A DNA stretch of 64,000 nucleotides from Sphingosinicella sp963974575. Its GTDB lineage: Bacteria > Pseudomonadota > Alphaproteobacteria > Sphingomonadales > Sphingomonadaceae. The position numbers were made by a program, and so were the translations under genes. Positions 59,358 through 64,000 of the stretch are shown here, in pieces. The stretch is taken from positions 248,001-312,000 of the forward strand of contig NZ_CAXBBQ010000002.1 of the NCBI RefSeq assembly GCF_963974575.1, written 5' to 3'. The notes beneath the pieces were generated by a model that ran no database searches, was not told where the DNA came from, and worked only from the letters and a program-made list of their open reading frames with translations. Every line of letters starts with the position of its first letter. Within the stretch, counting starts at the first letter, position 1.

Positions 59358-60470
59358 GTGGACACGCCAACGACGCTTCTTCTCGCAGGAAAGAACGAAA
59401 CGCCGATCTGGGGCATGTCTTCCGCCGAGCGGATTCGGCGTATCGCGGCGGCGCGCGCCCCCCAGGCGGATCAGTCGGGCGTCATCGTCGCCGACACCCG
59501 CTTCGCCTTCGACCCGCAGTGGTTCGGTTGGATCACTCAGCGTCCCGGCACCGCCCTCACCCTCGGCGGCCGCCCCGTGCTCGTGAACACAGCGCCGGAG
59601 CAGGCCCAAGCCGTGCGCGACGCCATCGACGCCGGCAGCGATGCCTGGGCGGAAGGCCTTGCGGTCACCGCCTATGAAGACGGCATCACCATCTACAACG
59701 CCGCGCTCCGAAAGCGCGAAAGCCCGTTCCTCATCGAGCTGGTCCCGGCCAACGTCCGCGCCATCGAGCGCGCAAGCTATTTCGGTGCCTACAAGGGCGT
59801 CACCGACATCCTCACCAAATACCTGTGGCCCGAATGGGCGCTCGTCCTCACCCGCATCGCCGCGCGCATCGGCATGACCCCCAACATGGTCACGACGATC
59901 GGCGCGGCGCTTTGCGTATGGGCGACGTTCCTGTTCTGGGACGGCCACTACTGGGCCGGTATGGCGGCAGGCCTCGCCTTCATGGTGCTCGACACCGTCG
60001 ACGGCAAGCTTGCGCGCTGCACGATCACCTCGTCATGGTGGGGCGACATCTTCGATCACGGGCTCGACCTCGTGCATCCGCCCTTCTGGTGGTATGCATG
60101 GGGCGTCGGCCTCGCCGCGCACGGCCTCGCGCTTGATCCGCCCGTGTTCTGGACGGTGATGGGCGTGATGGTCGGCGGCTATGTGCTTCAGCGGTTCATC
60201 GAGGGCTGTTTCATCCACGTCTTCAGAATGCACATCCACGTCTGGCAGAAGGTCGACACTGATTTCCGCCTGATCACTGCGCGCCGCAACCCCAACATGG
60301 TGATCCTGTTCGTCAGTATGCTGTTCTCGCGCCCCGATCTCGGGCTTCTCGCGGTGACGGCGTGGACAGTGCTCAGCCTCGTCTTCCATTTCATCCGTCT
60401 GCTTCAGGCAATCGCCGCGCGGCGGCGCGGGGCGCTCACCTCGTGGCTCAGCGACGGGAGTGCGGCATGA
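59358..60470 (+). CDS. CDP-alcohol phosphatidyltransferase family protein with N-terminal extension
   Basis: 370 residues, GTG start. The C-terminal two thirds is a membrane CDP-alcohol phosphotransferase: motif D-x2-DG-x2-AR...G-x3-D-x3-D is present as DTVDGKLARCTITSSWWGDI then FDHGLD, with about six spans. The first 130 residues are soluble (TPIWGMSSAERIRRIAAAR, ALTLGGRPVLVNTAP); they resemble the place occupied by a nucleotidyltransferase in bifunctional IPCT-DIPPS enzymes, but I see no nucleotide-binding signature, so their job is open. Coupled to the following HIT gene by ATGA and 7 bases from the ATP-grasp gene. Probably makes a phospholipid or polyol phosphodiester; head group unknown. 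Confidence 0.85.
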   Translation: MDTPTTLLLAGKNETPIWGMSSAERIRRIAAARAPQADQSGVIVADTRFAFDPQWFGWITQRPGTALTLGGRPVLVNTAPEQAQAVRDAIDAGSDAWAEGLAVTAYEDGITIYNAALRKRESPFLIELVPANVRAIERASYFGAYKGVTDILTKYLWPEWALVLTRIAARIGMTPNMVTTIGAALCVWATFLFWDGHYWAGMAAGLAFMVLDTVDGKLARCTITSSWWGDIFDHGLDLVHPPFWWYAWGVGLAAHGLALDPPVFWTVMGVMVGGYVLQRFIEGCFIHVFRMHIHVWQKVDTDFRLITARRNPNMVILFVSMLFSRPDLGLLAVTAWTVLSLVFHFIRLLQAIAARRRGALTSWLSDGSAA

Positions 60471-60901
60471 ACGACACCATCCGCCGCTTCGGCTATCCGG
60501 CGACGCTGGTGGCCGAGTACGACCACTGGGTCGTGCTGCTGCGCCCCGCGCAGCCCACGCTCGGCAGCCTCGTGCTCGCCGCGAAGTCGGATGCGACGGC
60601 CTTCGCGGACCTCGAACCCGCCGCCTATGCGGACCTCGCGAACGTTAGCCGCGATATCGAGACCGCGCTTCGCGCCGCCGTCGATCACACAAAACTCAAC
60701 TACCTGATGCTGATGATGGTGGACCCCCACGTCCACGCCCACGTCATCCCCCGCTACGAAGGTAGCCGCAGCTTCGAAGGCCGCGCGTTCCCGGACGCAG
60801 GCTGGCCGAAACTCCCTGCGCTCGGTGAAGCGGTGGACTTAGACACGGCCGGAATCGCTGCCGTTTCGGCATGGCTCAAAGGTTTCTGGCCCGCACGCTG
60901 A
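60467..60901 (+). CDS. HIT-family hydrolase
   Basis: 144 residues. Histidine-triad nucleotide hydrolase or transferase with the motif HVHAHVIPRY preceded by YLMLMMVDPHVHAH. Such proteins cleave dinucleoside polyphosphates or nucleotidyl-phosphate bonds. ATGA overlap with the CDP-alcohol transferase gene suggests a role in the same pathway, perhaps salvage of a nucleotide by-product; this is an inference. Confidence 0.9.
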   Translation: MNDTIRRFGYPATLVAEYDHWVVLLRPAQPTLGSLVLAAKSDATAFADLEPAAYADLANVSRDIETALRAAVDHTKLNYLMLMMVDPHVHAHVIPRYEGSRSFEGRAFPDAGWPKLPALGEAVDLDTAGIAAVSAWLKGFWPAR

Positions 60902-61004
60902 AAACCCGCGCAATTTTAACCATGATGAAACACCGCCCACCGTATGCGTGTCGGGCGGGAACCGGATGTGCCGCTTTTCCCGGTGTATGGGGCTTGTGCT
61001 GGCT

Positions 61005-63122
61005 ATGGAGCGTTTCAGGGATTTGATCGCGCGCGTTGACGTGTCGCGTTTCACCGCGATCATAACCCACTGGAAGATCAGCAAGAAGGTTTTGGTGAGC
61101 TACGGCATCGGCGGGCTCGCGATGGCGGTCCTCGCGATGGTCGCCATCGGTTCGCTGCTCGTCACCCGGTCCACCGTGTCCGAAGTCACCCGCCTTGCCG
61201 ACAGCGCCCGTTCGATCTCGCACGCACACACCACTGCGATGACGGCACAGGGCCGCATCAAGGACTATGTGATCCGCCCCGAGGCCTCGCTCGTTGCTGA
61301 GGTCAACCAGAGCCTCGATGCGGCGAAGGAGGCACTGAGGCGCGCCGAAGACGGAGCCACGATCGTCGGCGAGGAGGCCACGCTGGCGCGCATCGACCGG
61401 CTGCGCGGCGTGTTCCGCACCGAGTTCCGCGGCATTGTCGAGAACCAGACCGAGATCAATCAGCTCGTGGCTGGCGCGATCGAAGCCAAGGGGCCGGAAA
61501 TCGGCGCCGCGCTCCACGATATCGTCACGGCCAGCCACGGTGCGGGCGACCACCAGACCGCCTATAACGCAGCGCTTGCGCTCGAAACCTATTCGCTGCT
61601 GCGGGTCGATGTGAACCGCTACCTCTCCGCCCCCTCGCCTGAGATCGTCAAGCAGACCAAATCGGACCTCCTCAACCTCGAAGATGCGCTGAACGGCGTT
61701 TTCGAAGGCCTCACCGATCCAAAACTTATCCGCAAGGCCGACGGCATCATCGTCAGCCTCGTCGCTTACGACAAGGCGTTCGACGAAATCGTCCGCCGCA
61801 CCACCGACCGCGACGCCGCTGTTGATCGGCTGCTCGGCAAGACCGGCCCAGCGTTCGAACGCAACGTGCAGGCCTTCTCCAAAGCGATCGCCGATCAGCA
61901 GGGTACGGCCGATTTCGCCGCACAAGCAGCCGCCGGCGGTGCCATTGTCATCACGCTTCTTGCTGGTGCCGCTGGTATCGGTGTGTCGATCGTTGCGGGC
62001 CTCCTCACCAACCATCTCATCGCACGCCCGATCGCAACGATGGCGAACGCGATGCTCGCGCTCGCCCGCGGCGAAACCGGCACGCGCATCGAAGGCGCAC
62101 AGCGGCGCGACGAGGTCGGCGACATGGCGCGGGCGGTGGCAGTGTTCAAGGAAAACGCGACCGAAGTCGAAGAGCGCCGCCGTGCCGCTTTGGAAGCCGA
62201 ACGCCGCGAACGCGAACGCGAGGAAACCGCCCGCGCCGAACGCGAAGCCGAGCGCCAGCAAGCCGCTGTCGAGAAACGCGCGGCGCTTAACGAGCTAGCC
62301 AATGCTTTCGAAACCAGCGTCCGCCATGTCGTCGCTGCTGTCGATAGCGCCGCGCGCCAGATCGCGGCGGGCTCGCAGCAGGTAAGCGATGCAGCACGCA
62401 GTAGTGCCGTGCTCGTCACCGATGTGACCGTATCCGCGGAGGAAGCCAGCCATAACGCGCTCACCGTTGCCAATGCATCCGAGGAAATGGCCCGCTCGCT
62501 CGCCGAGGTCTCGCACCGCGTTGTCGAATCTTCGGCAATGTCGGAGCAGGCCGTGTCCCGCGCCCGCGCTACAGACGAGATCGTTGCCGGCCTCTCGGTA
62601 GATGCCGAAAAAATCGGCGAGATCGTCGGCCTCATCAATTCAATCGCCGAGCAGACCAACCTGCTTGCGCTCAACGCGACAATCGAGGCAGCCCGCGCAG
62701 GTGAAGCCGGACGCGGCTTCGCAGTCGTCGCAAGCGAGATCAAGGCGCTCGCGAACCAGACCAGAAAAGCGACGATCGACATCAACGAGCGCATCGGCGC
62801 GATCCAGTCGGTAACGCGCGAAACCGTAGGTGCGATCGAGGAAATCGTCTCCACGATCGGCGAAATCAACGGCATCGCCGCCACCGTCGCCGCCGCCGTC
62901 GAACAGCAGGCCGCGACCACGTCCGAAATCGCGCGCAACACGCATCAGGCCTCCGACAGCACGCACGCCGTCGCGCGCAACATCGACCAGGTCCGCTCCG
63001 GCGTCGAAGCGACAGGCATCGCAGCAAAGGATGCGCTTGATGCCGCCGCCGACCTCAACCGGCAGGCAAGCACGCTCACCACAGAGGTCGACCGTTTCCT
63101 CGCCCGCGTCCGCGCAGCATAG
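61005..63122 (+). CDS. methyl-accepting chemotaxis protein
   Basis: 705 residues from the ATG at 61005 (an ATG at 60987 is also possible). TM1 about 33-53, a helical periplasmic sensor region about 55-305 of the four-helix-bundle kind, TM2 about 306-330, a HAMP domain (ARPIATMANAMLALARGETG), a long Glu/Arg/Ala-rich coiled coil, and the signalling tip EIVGLINSIAEQTNLLALNA followed by TIEAARAGEAGRGFAVVASE. No C-terminal CheR/CheB pentapeptide. Ligand unknown. No che genes are in the window. Confidence 0.96.
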   Translation: MERFRDLIARVDVSRFTAIITHWKISKKVLVSYGIGGLAMAVLAMVAIGSLLVTRSTVSEVTRLADSARSISHAHTTAMTAQGRIKDYVIRPEASLVAEVNQSLDAAKEALRRAEDGATIVGEEATLARIDRLRGVFRTEFRGIVENQTEINQLVAGAIEAKGPEIGAALHDIVTASHGAGDHQTAYNAALALETYSLLRVDVNRYLSAPSPEIVKQTKSDLLNLEDALNGVFEGLTDPKLIRKADGIIVSLVAYDKAFDEIVRRTTDRDAAVDRLLGKTGPAFERNVQAFSKAIADQQGTADFAAQAAAGGAIVITLLAGAAGIGVSIVAGLLTNHLIARPIATMANAMLALARGETGTRIEGAQRRDEVGDMARAVAVFKENATEVEERRRAALEAERREREREETARAEREAERQQAAVEKRAALNELANAFETSVRHVVAAVDSAARQIAAGSQQVSDAARSSAVLVTDVTVSAEEASHNALTVANASEEMARSLAEVSHRVVESSAMSEQAVSRARATDEIVAGLSVDAEKIGEIVGLINSIAEQTNLLALNATIEAARAGEAGRGFAVVASEIKALANQTRKATIDINERIGAIQSVTRETVGAIEEIVSTIGEINGIAATVAAAVEQQAATTSEIARNTHQASDSTHAVARNIDQVRSGVEATGIAAKDALDAAADLNRQASTLTTEVDRFLARVRAA

Positions 63123-63180
63123 GAAAGCCTTTACAACGGACCGCTGACAAGCGCCTAAACATCGTGTATCGCCCCCGGCC

Positions 63181-64000
63181 ATGCTCAACATCAACGGCAT
63201 CACCGTGCGGCTTGGCGGCCGCATTATTCTGGACGGCGCGACCGCGTCGCTGCCCACGGGAAGCCGTGTCGGCCTGATCGGGCGCAACGGTGCGGGCAAA
63301 TCCACGCTGATGCGCGTGATGTGCGGCCTGCTCGAAGCCGACGGCGGCGAGATCGAAACCGCGAACCGCTCGCGTATGGGCTATATCGCGCAGAAAGCGC
63401 CCGCCGGTACCGCGACACCGCTTGAAACCGTGCTGGCCGCGGACACCGAACGCGCCGCGCTGCTCGTCGAGTCTGAAACCGCGACCGACCCGGACCGCAT
63501 TTCCGAAATCCACGAGCGGCTGAACGCGATCGATGCGTGGACTGCAGAGGCACGCGCCGCGCGTATCCTCGTCGGCCTCGGCTTCGACGAAGAGATGCAG
63601 GGCCGCACGCTCGACAGCTACTCCGGCGGCTGGAAGATGCGCGTCGCGCTCGCCGCCCTGCTCTTCTCCGAACCCGACCTGCTGCTGCTCGACGAGCCAT
63701 CGAACCACCTTGACCTCGAAGCGACGCTCTGGCTCGAAAACTTCCTGAAGACCTATCGCGCGACGATGATCATCATCAGTCACGAACGCGACCTTCTCAA
63801 CAATGTCGTCGATCACATTCTGCACCTCGAAGGCGGCAAGATCACACTTTACCCGGGCGGCTACGACGCGTTCGAGCGGCAGCGCGCCGAGCGCCTCGCA
63901 CAGATCGAGGCCGCGCGAAACGCGCAGACCCGCCAGCGCGAAAAGCTGCAGGACTACATCGCCCGCAACAGCGCCCGCGCGAGCACCGCGCGGCAGGCCC
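63181..64000 (+). CDS. ABC-F family ATPase (partial, 5' end)
   Basis: 273 residues before the window ends. First ATPase domain complete: Walker A GLIGRNGAGKSTLM, signature DSYSGGWKMRVALA, Walker B DLLLLDEPSNHLDL, followed by the ABC-F interdomain linker (KLQDYIARNSARASTARQA). No membrane segments. Like YheS/Uup, it likely acts on ribosomes; the second ATPase domain is beyond the window. Confidence 0.93.
   Translation, partial: MLNINGITVRLGGRIILDGATASLPTGSRVGLIGRNGAGKSTLMRVMCGLLEADGGEIETANRSRMGYIAQKAPAGTATPLETVLAADTERAALLVESETATDPDRISEIHERLNAIDAWTAEARAARILVGLGFDEEMQGRTLDSYSGGWKMRVALAALLFSEPDLLLLDEPSNHLDLEATLWLENFLKTYRATMIIISHERDLLNNVVDHILHLEGGKITLYPGGYDAFERQRAERLAQIEAARNAQTRQREKLQDYIARNSARASTARQA

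Noticed and set aside
1..64000. Mobile elements, CRISPR array, tRNA or rRNA genes
   Set aside because: None recognised: no transposase or integrase frames, no regularly spaced repeats with spacers, no tRNA-like cloverleaf noticed in the gaps.

Overview
The window is high-GC, densely packed alphaproteobacterial chromosome. Several features point to the order Sphingomonadales: the TCA block mdh-sucC-sucD-sucA-sucB with lpdA, a methionine synthase split into two genes, a SciP/CtrA-type cell-cycle regulator, hisZ close to purA, and the alphaproteobacterial form of SerC. This placement is an inference from gene content. I saw no rRNA, tRNA, CRISPR array, insertion sequence or prophage. About 65 genes cover nearly everything, and only one gap exceeds 300 bases (9880-10220).

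Layout. 1-3290: the end of ilvA, an ATP-grasp gene, an orphan motB, the leucyl/arginyl-transferase bpt, and a small secreted protein made of four Ca-loop repeats. 3367-8940: a methionine operon on the minus strand (SahR-like regulator with a fused methyltransferase, metF, two halves of metH), with a perfect 20-bp palindrome in its promoter. 9019-16623: mlaA, an Ala/Asp-rich lipoprotein, groES-groEL with a CIRCE operator, sppA, a small exported protein and lpdA. 16764-24782: a 2-oxoglutarate oxygenase gene on the plus strand facing a minus-strand TCA operon (mdh, sucCD, sucAB). 24942-35605: zapE, a thioesterase, a ParA ATPase, a serine hydrolase, pheA, cytochrome c, membrane proteins, a LOG protein, an extensin-like lipoprotein, a diguanylate cyclase and an FMN 2-hydroxyacid oxidase.

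35754-47037: serC-serA with an intergenic palindromic repeat between them, hisZ, a Cys-rich hydrolase, purA, a methyltransferase, then a tightly coupled minus-strand operon dnaJ-like, yihY, fabI, aroC, acyP. 47134-49443: arsenic operon arsR-arsI-arsC-acr3. 49561-53722: pdxH, CDF transporter, phzF-like, endonuclease-family protein, mnmA. 53976-56643: sciP, then an unusual three-gene motor operon with a FliF of only 285 residues, FliG and FliN. 56818-64000: TonB-like periplasmic protein, isolated sdhB, an ATP-grasp gene interrupted by an in-frame TGA, a CDP-alcohol phosphatidyltransferase, a HIT protein, a chemoreceptor and the start of an ABC-F ATPase gene.

The most interesting points are the compact FliF-FliG-FliN rotor operon beside sciP (with an orphan MotB elsewhere in the window), the broken ATP-grasp / CDP-alcohol transferase / HIT cluster, which looks like an uncharacterised lipid or phospho-alcohol pathway, and the autoregulated SahR-type methionine operon.
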